In this document: one piece after another, positions 8,177-17,621 of the stretch | How the letters are laid out: each line of letters begins with the position of its first letter | Position numbering within the stretch: the first letter of the stretch is position 1 | Assembly (NCBI RefSeq): GCF_003545695.1 | Contig: NZ_QUZZ01000012.1 | Coordinates: forward strand, 1-64,000 | DNA: 64,000 nucleotides | From: Taibaiella helva | GTDB taxonomy: Bacteria; Bacteroidota; Bacteroidia; Chitinophagales; Chitinophagaceae | Reading direction: 5' to 3' | Made by a program: the position numbers and the translations under genes | Notes under the pieces: generated by a model | The model's input: the letters and a program-made list of their open reading frames with translations, nothing else | The model's database searches: none | What the model was told of the DNA's origin: nothing

Positions 8177-10807
8177 CTATTTCGTAACAACGAATCGTAT
8201 AGCCCAGACCTGGTCCTTGCCGGTAATCCGCAGCAGGTAAGCGCCCGAGGCTATCGCTGGCAGGTCGAAGCTTTTCTTCAACTTGCCGTTAACGGTGTTC
8301 TCTTTTGTTCTGTAAACCACCTGTCCCGAATAGCTCAGGATATCGAGATTTACAGCAGTTTCCCCTACCGGCCCTTCTACTGTAAAGAAACCTTTGTTAG
8401 GATTGGGATAAAGCATAAATCCTGCGCCGCCGGTAACGGAAGGGATACCTGTAGTGCCGTCGCTGATGTGTACGATGATCCTGATCCAGGGAGAGTATTC
8501 TCCCGTACTGCACTGTGTACGCACATGCAGGTAATAGTCTCCGTTGATCAGCCCGGTAGCTTTGTAAAATGTATCGTTAGTTACGGTCCAGGAACCCGGA
8601 TCGGAAGGAGATTGATCAAATTTATATTCGTAACGCAGGGCGCCGGGTACACTGCTCCAGACAAATTTCACAGCGGTAAAGCTTACGTCCATAGTGATCA
8701 GCGCAGCCGGTACTGCGCAGGGAATAACCGGAACAGTAACATTCATCATCACAGCAGCATTTGCGGTATCAGGCTGCGCACAGGTCTCACTGCTTTCCAG
8801 CGTACAGGATACGATATCGCCGTTGTTTAGTGCAGCATCATTATAGACAGGGCTGTTGGTACCTACCGCAACACCATTCTTACGCCAGCTGTATACCGGG
8901 CTGGCGCCGCCGTTTACCGGTGTGGCAGTAAAGGTAACCAGTGTTCCTGCTGTGATGGCTGTGCCCGGCACGGCTGAAATGCTTACGGCAGGCGTTACCG
9001 AAGGGTTGACGGTGAGGTTGAGCGTCACTACGCTATCGCATCCGCTGCCGGCGGTGAAGGTTTTTGTCGCGGCGGCAGGGCCGCCGGCCGTCACGACAAT
9101 GCCATTCCAGGTATAGGGCAGCGCACTGCTGCAGATGGTACGGCTGTCCGTGGTCGCCACGGCGTTGTTCACCGTCATTGTGACCGCATTGCTGATCAAT
9201 GTCGCAGGACTGGCACAGGCGGCATTGCTGGTGAGCTCCAGGGTGATCACATCGCCGTTGGCCAGCGTGCTGCTGCTATAGCTTGTGCCGGTGCCCACCG
9301 GTGTTGTTCCGTTCTTCCACTGGTATACCGGGCTGCTGCCGCCATTGGCGATCGTGGCGGAGAACGTAACATTAGTGCCGCTGCAGATCACATTGCCGGG
9401 CGTTGCTGAGATCACTGCGGTTGGCGTAACCGAGGGATTGACGGTAAGGGTAAATACCGGAGTAGAATCTTTTAAGGAACCGGCAGTACAACTGACGATC
9501 ACTTTATAATAACGGGTACTGGTAATGCTGCCGGTAGCATAGGTAGTGCTGCTGGTACCTATATTGGTCCAGGTCACATTATCAGTGGAAGAGCGCCATT
9601 GGTAGGTAACCCCCGATGTGGAAGCGCCGTTCAGCGTGAGCGTGCTGCTCGCCGGGCTGCAGGCGGGGTTGGGGCCGGTAGCTGAAATGGTACCGGGAAT
9701 GACCGTGCTGCAGCTGGCGGCTATTTTCCGGATACGGTTGTTCAGCTGATCGGCGACATAGATACTACCGGCGCCATCAAGCGCCAGGTTATAGGGCGTA
9801 TTGAACTGTGCTGTAGCCGCGGGGCCGTCGGCAAAACCGGCAGTACCTGCTCCCGCTACTGTGGTAATGATACCGGTTATCGCATCGATACGGCGGATAC
9901 GGTTCTCCGGTTGTGTAAAGTAGATATTATTGGCGGGATCAATCACGATACCCAGCGGGTGGATGTTGGCTGCAGTAGCCAATCCGCCATCACCACTGGC
10001 GCCTGCCACACCTGTTCCGGCAAAAGTAGTCATGATGCCGGTAAGCGCATCCACCCGGCGGATACGGTTGTTGCCGAAATCAGCAATAAACAGGTTACCT
10101 GCATTATCCAGCGCAATATCCCAGGGATTGGTCATATGCGCTGATGTTGCCGGTCCGCCATCGCCGCTGAACCCCAGGCTGGATGTACCGGGAACACCAG
10201 CAATGGTATTGACGATGCCGGTAACGGCATCTATTTTTCTGACGGTAGCCTGCGAAGCATATTCGGTATAGTAGATGTTACCGGCGTTATCGAGCACAAT
10301 GCCCTGGGGATAGCCCAGCTGTGAAGCAGTAGCAAGGCCGCCGTCACCAGTATACCCTCCTGGCGCAGTGCCACCGATACCGGCAATGGTGCTGATGATA
10401 CCGGTAGCCACAGTTACTTTACGGATACGTCCGCTGCCATCAGTAAAATAAACATTGCCTGCGGCATCGGTAGCAATATCCCGCACATCGGAAATATTGG
10501 CCGCGGTGGCTGGGCCGCCGTCGCCACTATAGCCGGCAGTGCCGGTGCCGGCAAAGGTTGTAATGATATTGGTACCCGCAGCCACCTTCCTGATCTTCGT
10601 GCCCAATACGCCGAAATACAGGTTTCCCGATGCATCTGACGCCACGCAGGGAGGGAACATGATCTGCGCTGCGGTGGCCAGTCCGCCGTCGCCGGTATTA
10701 CCGAATGCGCCGGTTCCCGCAACAGTGGAAACAGTCTGGGCCTTGGTGACAATGCTTCCCATGCAGCACAGGGCGATGCTCAGCAATAATTGATTTAATT
10801 TCCTCAT
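8177..10807 (-). CDS. NHL-repeat/Ig-like T9SS-secreted protein (type A sorting domain)
   Basis: 876-residue exported protein. Residues 1-23 form a signal peptide (LLLSIALCCMGSIVTKA/Q). Residues of about 25-365 hold six NHL-type beta-propeller blades, each marked by a TVAGTG...GDGGPATAA pattern followed by NIYF/VYVAD. Three Ig-like segments (about 370-690) contain YQWRSS, YQWKNG and YSWRKNG strands, with a GCDSVVTLNLTV unit between them. A fibronectin-III-like segment follows (about 700-785). The end is a T9SS type A sorting domain (MLYPNPNKGFFTVEGP...), so the protein is expected to be exported by T9SS and anchored or released at the surface. It lies 45 bp downstream of the next T9SS gene on the same strand, so the two probably form an operon. 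Ligand unknown. Confidence 0.9.
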   Translation of the reverse strand: MRKLNQLLLSIALCCMGSIVTKAQTVSTVAGTGAFGNTGDGGLATAAQIMFPPCVASDASGNLYFGVLGTKIRKVAAGTNIITTFAGTGTAGYSGDGGPATAANISDVRDIATDAAGNVYFTDGSGRIRKVTVATGIISTIAGIGGTAPGGYTGDGGLATASQLGYPQGIVLDNAGNIYYTEYASQATVRKIDAVTGIVNTIAGVPGTSSLGFSGDGGPATSAHMTNPWDIALDNAGNLFIADFGNNRIRRVDALTGIMTTFAGTGVAGASGDGGLATAANIHPLGIVIDPANNIYFTQPENRIRRIDAITGIITTVAGAGTAGFADGPAATAQFNTPYNLALDGAGSIYVADQLNNRIRKIAASCSTVIPGTISATGPNPACSPASSTLTLNGASTSGVTYQWRSSTDNVTWTNIGTSSTTYATGSITSTRYYKVIVSCTAGSLKDSTPVFTLTVNPSVTPTAVISATPGNVICSGTNVTFSATIANGGSSPVYQWKNGTTPVGTGTSYSSSTLANGDVITLELTSNAACASPATLISNAVTMTVNNAVATTDSRTICSSALPYTWNGIVVTAGGPAAATKTFTAGSGCDSVVTLNLTVNPSVTPAVSISAVPGTAITAGTLVTFTATPVNGGASPVYSWRKNGVAVGTNSPVYNDAALNNGDIVSCTLESSETCAQPDTANAAVMMNVTVPVIPCAVPAALITMDVSFTAVKFVWSSVPGALRYEYKFDQSPSDPGSWTVTNDTFYKATGLINGDYYLHVRTQCSTGEYSPWIRIIVHISDGTTGIPSVTGGAGFMLYPNPNKGFFTVEGPVGETAVNLDILSYSGQVVYRTKENTVNGKLKKSFDLPAIASGAYLLRITGKDQVWAIRFVVTK

Positions 10808-10852
10808 GGGGCTATTGTTTTTCCTCAGTAAAGATTTGTATTGGTAACCGGC

Positions 10853-12829
10853 CTAACGTACGAGCGTCAGATCGCCTTTAAGCTTTTCTACCTTGCCCGT
10901 AGGATCTTCAGCAGAGAAGGTATAGTAATAAGTTCCGGCATCGCAGAGATTACCGCTCATACGTCCGTCCCAGCCTTTCCCGATCTGGCTCAGGTACGGC
11001 ACATGGTAGATCCGCTGGCCATAGCGGTTAAATATGGAAAAATCCAGTATCTTATAGTCACGGGTGAATTGCGGTCCGAAATAATCATTCAGCCCGTCGC
11101 CATTGGGTGAGAATGCTGTAGGCAAAAAGATCCGGGCCTTCGGAACCACCTCCATATAGACCATCCCGGTATCGATGCAACCGCTTTCACTTTGACCGAT
11201 CACATAGAACCAGCCGGAGTTTTCCGCGGTAATGATCTGCGTATGAGCGGTGGGATCGGAGAAGCGGTTTTCAGGCAGCCAGCGCAGTACGGTATAGTCC
11301 ATATCGGCCGAAGAGGTAAGCGTAACTGCGGAGCCGCGCTCTGCAGGCGCCGGGCTATAGCTGAGCGTTAGCCCGAGATCTTCTACACGGACCGTTGCCT
11401 GTGCGGTACCGATGCAATTCAGCGCATTCACCGCATAGGCAACATAATTGGTTGTCTGCTGCGGACGAACGGTGATCGCGTTGCCATTGGGAAATCCATT
11501 CCAGCTAACGGTAGCCGAAGGGCTCGATGCCATAAGGGTAATGCTGGCGCCACGGCAGATCGTGACATCGGAGGGATCGACGGTAACCACCGGCGTTTCC
11601 AGCACATCGAGCCATACTTTACGGTAAACACTATCGCAGCCGGTACCTGTTTTCAGGGTGTCGGTCACCTCCTGGCTCGTGGTATAGGAGGTTCCCTTGT
11701 AGGTTACAGATTGACAGCTGCTCACCGTATCCCGGACGGTAACAGGATTGGCCGTATTGATCTGGATAAACACGTGCCGGTATACGCTGTCGCAGCCGAG
11801 ACTTGTGTGCAGCGTATCCTCCAGCGTAGTGGATGCGGTATAAGTGGTACCGTTGTACACGATCGCATTGCAGCCGCTGATCGACTGGATTTGCGTCACC
11901 GGCGTGACTACCGACAGATGCAGAACTTCGATGCTGTCACAGCCTGATGCTGCAGAAAAGGTATCGGCGTAGGTACCGCTACTGGTCAATGGTGTGCCGT
12001 AAAAGTTATAGCTATTGCCTTGCAGGATGCAGGCTGCTGAGGTATTGACCACATTGCCTGCGGGATTAGCAAGCATGCTGCTGATCCAGGCAGCGTTAGC
12101 GGCGCTGTTCGGCGCGCCGGGCGTTTCATCGGCCGGTGCATTACCTACGGTATAATCTGCCGCACTGGTATACAAGGCACTTGTAAGAAAATAATTGCGG
12201 CTGCCGCCGGATGTCGCTTTAAAGATAGTAGCACCGGCCGAATTGCTTACACCACCGTAAGCTATGGCATGAACAGCAGTACCCGGGTTTGCGGGAGATA
12301 CGACAATGACAGCGTCGCCGGTGTTGGCAAGGCCCACCGTGCTCCAGTCGCCGCCCGCAAGATAGGCAGTGGTTGCGGGATAAGTGTAAGTGAGCGAAGA
12401 CGGCGAGGCAGGTGTTGTATTCGTATGCTCCAATAGCGTCGATGTGGAAGGAACAATGTAAACATGGTCATTGTTGGCATCCGTCGGATCGTCGGTCTGT
12501 ATGATCTGCAGGTTTTTATCCCCGCTGTTGTAGAGCAGGATGATGGAACCATAAGGAACGCAGGACCAGTTAGGGTCATTGGTAAAGCGCATATGGCCGA
12601 TCGCGATCCCTTGTCCGCCACCGGCGCCGCACCAGCCGTTATTATCATCAATGATCCATCCCCGGATATCCATGCAGCTGTCGCCGGAGCAGTTGCGGGT
12701 ACCGGCAACCACAAGCTCTATGTATTCCCTGCTACCACTATTGCCCTGGGAAAATTCGTTAATGATCAGCTGCGCCCGGGCTTGGTTCACAACAAACAGG
12801 CAACACAGGGATAATAGCAAAAGGCGCAT
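10853..12829 (-). CDS. Lamin-tail-like protein with T9SS type B (gliding-motility) C-terminal domain
   Basis: 658-residue secreted protein. A signal peptide ends at NQARA/Q (about residue 19). Residues of about 20-240 form a lamin-tail-like domain (INEFSQGNSGSREYIELVV, DIRGWIIDDNNG) also seen twice in the gene at 15154-17202. Three Cys-containing repeats follow (YNGTTY...DTL...GCDSVYR), then Ig-like strands. The C-terminal ~90 residues are the type B sorting domain: FLPTAFSPNGDGLNDYF, FNRYGQRIY, GWDGR and GTYYYTF. The gene has its own promoter candidate (12877-12908) and is followed closely by the NHL gene. The expected location is the cell surface; the function is not known. Confidence 0.9.
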   Translation of the reverse strand: MRLLLLSLCCLFVVNQARAQLIINEFSQGNSGSREYIELVVAGTRNCSGDSCMDIRGWIIDDNNGWCGAGGGQGIAIGHMRFTNDPNWSCVPYGSIILLYNSGDKNLQIIQTDDPTDANNDHVYIVPSTSTLLEHTNTTPASPSSLTYTYPATTAYLAGGDWSTVGLANTGDAVIVVSPANPGTAVHAIAYGGVSNSAGATIFKATSGGSRNYFLTSALYTSAADYTVGNAPADETPGAPNSAANAAWISSMLANPAGNVVNTSAACILQGNSYNFYGTPLTSSGTYADTFSAASGCDSIEVLHLSVVTPVTQIQSISGCNAIVYNGTTYTASTTLEDTLHTSLGCDSVYRHVFIQINTANPVTVRDTVSSCQSVTYKGTSYTTSQEVTDTLKTGTGCDSVYRKVWLDVLETPVVTVDPSDVTICRGASITLMASSPSATVSWNGFPNGNAITVRPQQTTNYVAYAVNALNCIGTAQATVRVEDLGLTLSYSPAPAERGSAVTLTSSADMDYTVLRWLPENRFSDPTAHTQIITAENSGWFYVIGQSESGCIDTGMVYMEVVPKARIFLPTAFSPNGDGLNDYFGPQFTRDYKILDFSIFNRYGQRIYHVPYLSQIGKGWDGRMSGNLCDAGTYYYTFSAEDPTGKVEKLKGDLTLVR

Positions 12830-12876
12830 AGTCGAGGGTAAATGATGGGTCTTATTGATGGTTTATAAAAACAATG

Positions 12877-12908
12877 CAAAGGTACTGGCAGGCCAAAGGG
12901 AGCGCAAT
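12877..12908 (-). promoter_or_regulatory. Bacteroidota-type promoter for the 10853-12829 gene
   Basis: On the minus strand the -7 element TACCTTTG occupies 12884-12877, and ATTG (12908-12905) stands 20 bp upstream as a near match to the -33 TTTG. It lies about 48 bp before the ATG at 12829. Confidence 0.6.
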
Positions 12909-12909
12909 A

Positions 12910-13173
12910 AGCCAATTGTTATGTATCGCACAATTACATGCGTATCTTACCAACTATCAATAAATTATAGAAATAAACTAACAATTTCTTAATACAAGAG
13001 CAACATTTCAAATACCCCTGGTTGCCCTCCAGCAACAACTCGTTCCGGCGGTTGGGCAGCAAGCCATTACCAAACGGTTAATTCTTCAAAGGCTACCCTT
13101 TATTCCCACTTCATTACGAATAAGGAATATACATACATAGCGATCGTATTAATGCTCCCCCTTTCTCCGAAGA
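12910..13173. other. Divergent intergenic region
   Basis: The full gap between divergent genes (12830-13250) is 421 bp. Its two edges hold promoter candidates for the flanking genes; the AT-rich middle has no recognisable gene, RNA or repeat. Confidence 0.5.
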
Positions 13174-13181
13174 TACCTTTG
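13174..13181 (+). promoter_or_regulatory. -7 promoter element TACCTTTG
   Basis: Exact match to TAnnTTTG, 69 bp upstream of the ATG at 13251. No clear TTTG is seen at the usual distance upstream, so the call rests on the -7 element alone. Confidence 0.45.
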
Positions 13182-13250
13182 TCGCTGTAGTATAACTTAA
13201 CCATCCTAAACTAACGTTCCCCTTTAATGGGTCCCTCAAAAAAGACATTT

Positions 13251-14477
13251 ATGAAAACGCTCTACACAAAAACCGGAAGCATTAAACGCATAAAACTTAT
13301 CGGCGCTGCTGCAGCGCTGATACTGCTTCCCGGCTTTGCACAGGCACAAAGCACGATCTTATCCTGGAACCTGCTCGCGGCAACGGGCAATGAAACGACC
13401 TATAATTCCACTACTACGGATCCGCATCTGGCCACTTCTGTAATGGGCCGGTCCGGTACCGTTGCAGCAGCAACAGGACAGGCCAGCTGCTTTATGAATA
13501 ACACGTACACACAAACAACGAAGGGAGACCAGGGTATTACTTTTCAGATCACACCGGCCTCAGGTTACCAGGTTTCCCTGAGCACCATCAATTATAAAGT
13601 AAGGAATCAAGGCTCTACCGGCGCTTCTGGTCCGCAAGGCAGCTTCCGCTGGCAGTATAGCCTGGATGGCGTTAATTTTACAGATCTCGGTCCCGCCGAC
13701 TTACCATTACCCGCTTCCAGCGTGCGTGGCGTGATACAAACGCCCATCGATCTTACCGGAGCTTCAGACTTACAAAACACTACAGGCACCATCACCATGC
13801 GCCTGGTTGCCTGGAACCTGCTTAGCACTACTGCAATGTTCGGCATCGGCCGCTCCGTTAGCACCGGCACATTAACAGGCCCTACAGATTCCGTTGTTCT
13901 TGCACTCGTTGGTACGGTTACGCCCAGCGGCCCCCTTCCTGTAACGTTGCAATCATTCCAGGCCATTGCCGCTCAAAGCAATGCCGATCTGAGCTGGACT
14001 ACTGCCATGGAAAAGAACAGCAGCCACTTCAACATTGAGCGCAGCAGCAATGGCAAAGACTTTACCAATATCGGTAAGATCGCTTCGAAAAATGAGGCCG
14101 CCGGCGCCCACTACACTTATACCGACGCCGGCGCCTTGCTGAGCAGTGACCACCAGTATTATCGTCTTCAATCCGTAGACAAAGATGGCACGGCCACCTA
14201 CAGCAATGTAGTGCGTGTGAATGCCTACAACGCTGTATCAGCGGCCTTGCTGCTTTATCCCAATCCTGCCACTAAAGCGGTAACCATCGAGACGAACTTA
14301 GCTGAAGATGGCCTGCTACAGGTATTCAACACTATGGGCCAGATAGTGCTGGAGCAGAAAATAGAGAAAGCACATCTGAAAACCGAGCTGAATACGGCTT
14401 CCTTTGCCAAAGGAACATATATCGTCAGGCTGCGGAACGGGCAGCAGACCAGCACTCAGCAATTGATCATCCGCTGA
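13251..14477 (+). CDS. T9SS type A cargo protein of unknown function
   Basis: About 408 residues from the ATG at 13251, chosen because it starts MKTLYTKTG ahead of a signal peptide (LIGAAAALILLPGFAQA/Q); an upstream in-frame start adds eight residues. Residues of about 30-220 form a beta-sandwich-like region that I do not recognise (SWNLLAATGNE, DGVNFTDLG). Residues of about 235-320 carry the module common in this group (LPVTLQSFQA, LSWTTAMEKNSSHFNIERS, YYRLQSVDKDG). The last 75 residues are a T9SS type A sorting domain (LLLYPNPATKAVTIET, GTYIVRL). It stands alone, followed by a terminator. Confidence 0.88.
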   Translation: MKTLYTKTGSIKRIKLIGAAAALILLPGFAQAQSTILSWNLLAATGNETTYNSTTTDPHLATSVMGRSGTVAAATGQASCFMNNTYTQTTKGDQGITFQITPASGYQVSLSTINYKVRNQGSTGASGPQGSFRWQYSLDGVNFTDLGPADLPLPASSVRGVIQTPIDLTGASDLQNTTGTITMRLVAWNLLSTTAMFGIGRSVSTGTLTGPTDSVVLALVGTVTPSGPLPVTLQSFQAIAAQSNADLSWTTAMEKNSSHFNIERSSNGKDFTNIGKIASKNEAAGAHYTYTDAGALLSSDHQYYRLQSVDKDGTATYSNVVRVNAYNAVSAALLLYPNPATKAVTIETNLAEDGLLQVFNTMGQIVLEQKIEKAHLKTELNTASFAKGTYIVRLRNGQQTSTQQLIIR

Positions 14478-14504
14478 TATTTTTCCTTTCACCTGATCTG
14501 AATC

Positions 14505-14528
14505 ATCGCCTCTCTTCAGGGAGGCGAT
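14505..14528 (+). terminator. Intrinsic terminator after the T9SS cargo gene
   Basis: Stem ATCGCCTC / GAGGCGAT with an 8-base loop, followed by TTTCTTTT, 27 bp after the stop codon. Confidence 0.75.
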
Positions 14529-14529
14529 T

Positions 14530-15093
14530 TCTTTTATTCCGCGCTATAGATGTTGCTCACAAAGGTGCAGCGGCACGAAGAAACAAGCGGCTCCCGCAAG
14601 CTGAAAACTTTATAACCAACAGTCACCCTGAGCGTAGTCGAAGGGTGAAAGGCATATCTGCCGGGTTTTACTAAAATGCCATATCCCGATGATTGCATGA
14701 AATGTATGGAACCTCGGCATGACAATGGTGTGTAGCTGCCTGCTAACACTCATTTGTAAAAACGCCCCGTTGCCATCCTGAATGTAGCTTGCGCAGCGCG
14801 GGGAATGAGGGATTCCGGCCGCTTTGCTTCCCTGATCTTTTTTACAATATTGCTCATCAAGAATAGTAAAGGCACCGAGTATATATTTTTCGCAGCGTCG
14901 CAGCGTTTTTTACTCAAGCTTAGTGACCCGGTGAAAACATAAAGAACATCCCATACACTCGTGGCGCCGCCGTGCCGCTGCGAGACTTATGTAACGCTTA
15001 ATGCCTCGCCATCGTATCTCGTGAGAAAGCAAGAAGAGAGGTTTTGTTCAATGGCATGCAGGAAAGCTAACCGGCAGACAACTATAAAACGAA
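14530..15093. repeat. Intergenic region with dispersed-repeat-like palindromes
   Basis: About 560 bp without a credible gene. It contains TCACCCTGAGCG-TAGTCGAAGGGTGA (14623-14648), an imperfect palindrome of a type that recurs widely in bacterial intergenic DNA. It also has a CCTCGGCATGAC stretch near 14711-14722, a CATCCTGAATG...GGGAATGAGGGATTCCGG stretch (about 14774-14818) and GCAGCGTCGCAGCGTTTTTT (about 14893-14912). The short frames here read through these repeats and show no protein features. Confidence 0.5.
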
Positions 15094-15094
15094 A

Positions 15095-15118
15095 GCCCCG
15101 GCCAGGAATGGCCGGGGC
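15095..15118 (-). terminator. Intrinsic terminator of the duplicated lamin-tail-like gene
   Basis: Perfect 10-bp stem GCCCCGGCCA / TGGCCGGGGC with a GGAA tetraloop. On the minus strand it is followed by TTTCGTTTTAT, 36 bp after the stop of the gene at 15154. Confidence 0.85.
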
Positions 15119-15153
15119 GAATATCAAAACCTTGATTAAGGCAGCAAGAGAAC

Positions 15154-17202
15154 TTATTTACCTACAGTCACTTTACCAGACTGTACAGCACCGTTGCTGA
15201 TTACCTGGTAGAAGTACAGACCAGGAGTGAAACCGGCAACATTGATGCTCACTTTATTCTTACCGTTAGCGCTCTGCTCGGCTACGATACGACCGTTCAT
15301 GTCGAACAGTTTAACAGCAACTTCCTGAGCGGCGGGGAACTCGATGTTCAGCACAGCTTTAACAGGGTTGGGGTAAACTTTAACGTCAGTAGCGTTCAGG
15401 ATAGCTTTAGCAGCCTCTTGCTGAACTGCAGGGCGTGCCTGAGCAGCACCGCAGCAAGGGAAATCTACGCTGCCGCTGGTCAGGTAATTGAACAGGCTGG
15501 CGCTATAGTCACCTACAGTCGCAGGAGAAGTCAGAGCAGCAGCTGTATCAAAGTTAGCGGGGTTAGCCAGCACAGAAGAAGAAGAGATAGCACCAGTGAA
15601 TTTGAACAGGATCCTGTGGTTGCTACCGGCAGTGAAGTTCAGTGCAGGACCGCCGATCAGACCAGCAGCGCTGGCGAAAGCATTGGCGCCAGAGTTAGTA
15701 CCGTAAGCGATGCCATGATAGAAGTCAGGAGCAGCGTTGTTCATATCGTTGCAGCCAGGGCAACGAACCTGGAAACCGTCGCCGCTATTACCCAGACCTA
15801 CGGTAGAAGAGTAAGCAGTAGCAATAGCATAAGGTGTATTCAGACCGTTGGGGTTGCAATAGTTGCCGTTAGCTGAAGAGGGGAAAGAGTTGTAACGCTC
15901 GATGTCAGCGTTGGTACCGGGACTGTTTACGTCGATATAATAAACATTGTGACCGCCGATTGTAGCAGTGCCGGTAGGCAGACCGATACAGTTGTCAGCG
16001 CCATTGTACAGAACGATGCTGGAACCTACAGGTACAGCAGCCCACTTAGCGTTGAAAGCCAGGCGGAAGTGACCGGTAGTGATACCGCGGCTTGTACCGG
16101 CGCCGGCGGGATTGAATACACCGTTGTTATCGTCCAGGATCCATCCGCGAACGTCAACGTTTTCTTCCAGAGCAGAAGAAGAGCAAGGGGCAACAGCCAG
16201 TACTACGTACTCGCACTCGCCGCTGGGGCCATTGCTGATCTCAGTTACCACCAGCGCGCCTTTGGGCTCGGTCATAGGATCGGGCTGAGTGCAGGCAGTG
16301 TAACGGAAAGAGGTACCGGCAGTAGCTACGCTGGCAATGAAAGTACCGTTAGCAGTAGAGTTCTGAGCACCGGGAGTCTGAGTAGAGACAGTAGCCGTGT
16401 CAGCAGTCCAGTTAGCATTTACAGCGGGAGCGCCGCTGGCAGTACCGGCAGTCAGCTTAAATACTTTACCGGCGAAAGTAGTATAAGAAGCGCTGGTAGT
16501 GATTTTAGCGCCACCGATACCGCTACCGGTTACAGCAGACATAGCGCTACCGAAAGCAGCACCGGAGTAGAAAGAAGCACCACCTTGCAGGTTGTCTTTG
16601 CAACCGGGGCAACGGGTCTGGATACCGTCACCAGTCAGTTCCTGGGCCAGGGCAGTTACGTTGAACAGACCGGGAGCCTGGTAAGCGTTACCACCGCAAT
16701 AACCGTTGTTAGCGGGGCTGCTGGCAGTAGGAAGATTGCTCTTGTAAGCAACATAGGGGCTCTTACCCACAGCTACATAGATAGCGCCGGATGCAGAGAA
16801 AGTTCCGTCAGCAGAGGCCTGCGCGGCAGCGATGTTAGCCAGGTTAGGCAGACCGGCAGCAGCAGGAGCAGCGCTGTTATCAAACAGCAGGATCAGGGTA
16901 CCGGCAGGTACATTTGACCAGAAGGCGTCGTTTACCAGCATCAGGTGACCGGTAGTGATACCTTTACCCGCCTGGGCAGGACCGCCATTGAATACGCCGC
17001 TGTTATCGTCTACGATCCAGTTACGTACGTCTACGCTGGTAGCAGCTGAAGTAGAACCTACCAGCAGCTCGATATAAGGCCCTACGTTACCGGTACCTTT
17101 TGAAAATTCGTTTACCAGCAGAACGCCGGGAGTCTGGGCGAAAGAGCCGGTTGAAGCGAACAAGGCCGCTGCAGCAGCTGCAGAGAGAATTAATTTTTTC
17201 AT
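15154..17202 (-). CDS. Secreted protein with duplicated lamin-tail-like domain, T9SS type A; probably highly expressed
   Basis: 682-residue exported protein. Signal peptide LSAAAAAALFASTGSFA/Q. Two copies of one domain follow. Copy 1, at about residues 27-300, has LLVNEFSKG, DVRNWIVDDNSGVF and RCPGCKD. Copy 2, at about 315-600, has LVVTEISNG, DVRGWILDDNNGVF and RCPGCND. A related single domain is in the protein at 10853-12829. The C-terminus is a T9SS type A domain (KVYPNPVKAVLNIE, GLYFYQVISNG). Codon choice differs from its neighbours: strongly GCT, GTT, GGT, CGT, CTG, AAA, TTC, TAC and AAC, the pattern of abundant proteins. A U-rich leader precedes it and a strong terminator follows. I infer an abundant surface or secreted protein; its activity is unknown. 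Confidence 0.9.
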   Translation of the reverse strand: MKKLILSAAAAAALFASTGSFAQTPGVLLVNEFSKGTGNVGPYIELLVGSTSAATSVDVRNWIVDDNSGVFNGGPAQAGKGITTGHLMLVNDAFWSNVPAGTLILLFDNSAAPAAAGLPNLANIAAAQASADGTFSASGAIYVAVGKSPYVAYKSNLPTASSPANNGYCGGNAYQAPGLFNVTALAQELTGDGIQTRCPGCKDNLQGGASFYSGAAFGSAMSAVTGSGIGGAKITTSASYTTFAGKVFKLTAGTASGAPAVNANWTADTATVSTQTPGAQNSTANGTFIASVATAGTSFRYTACTQPDPMTEPKGALVVTEISNGPSGECEYVVLAVAPCSSSALEENVDVRGWILDDNNGVFNPAGAGTSRGITTGHFRLAFNAKWAAVPVGSSIVLYNGADNCIGLPTGTATIGGHNVYYIDVNSPGTNADIERYNSFPSSANGNYCNPNGLNTPYAIATAYSSTVGLGNSGDGFQVRCPGCNDMNNAAPDFYHGIAYGTNSGANAFASAAGLIGGPALNFTAGSNHRILFKFTGAISSSSVLANPANFDTAAALTSPATVGDYSASLFNYLTSGSVDFPCCGAAQARPAVQQEAAKAILNATDVKVYPNPVKAVLNIEFPAAQEVAVKLFDMNGRIVAEQSANGKNKVSINVAGFTPGLYFYQVISNGAVQSGKVTVGK

Positions 17203-17570
17203 TGTGTTTTTTTAGTTTGGTTTCTTTTGTTTGAAAAAATTCCGATAGGATTGGATTATACTTTTTTCAAAAAAATTTGAGGATCGTTGGTGAAAATGAG
17301 GATCGTTGGTGAAATGGACACAAAGAAACAAGTAGTCGTTGGTAGCTGGTTGGTCGTCGTATTTGCGCAAATACAGTGTAAAGTTGAAGAATAAAAGCCG
17401 TTCGGAAGGCATGCCAGTCTTTGTCAAATCATTAAGTAAACCTTATCCGGAAATTAATTCTGAAGCGACCTTGTGAGAAATAATATTGCGATAATAGGTT
17501 GATAACATTGATGTCCGTTTTTCAGGGAATGCGCTTCTGGCCAGGCTTTCACCTGGAATGTCTACATAAA
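17203..17570 (-). other. Long leader/intergenic region with an 18-bp direct repeat
   Basis: About 370 bp upstream of the abundant-codon gene. TGAGGATCGTTGGTGAAA occurs twice in tandem (17278-17295 and 17297-17314, 19-bp period). Next to it lie T7 and A6 runs and, on the minus strand, GTATAAT. I found no exact TAnnTTTG here. A 71-codon minus-strand frame (17212-17427) spans the repeat and is not credible as a gene. The region may hold an unusual strong promoter or an mRNA leader element. Confidence 0.45.
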
Positions 17571-17600
17571 AAAACAGGCTGTCTATTGACGGCCTGTTTT
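17571..17600 (-). terminator. Intrinsic terminator of the SprB-repeat gene
   Basis: Stem AAAACAGGC / GCCTGTTTT, extended by GTC/GAC around TATT, 21 bp after the stop at 17622. The minus-strand transcript has a run of U after the stem. Confidence 0.8.
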
Positions 17601-17621
17601 TCATTACAGAGATCGGTTAGC

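Noticed and set aside
14534-14749. 71-codon minus-strand frame
   Set aside because: It reads through the intergenic palindrome (giving the typical HPSTTLRVT-like string of such repeats).
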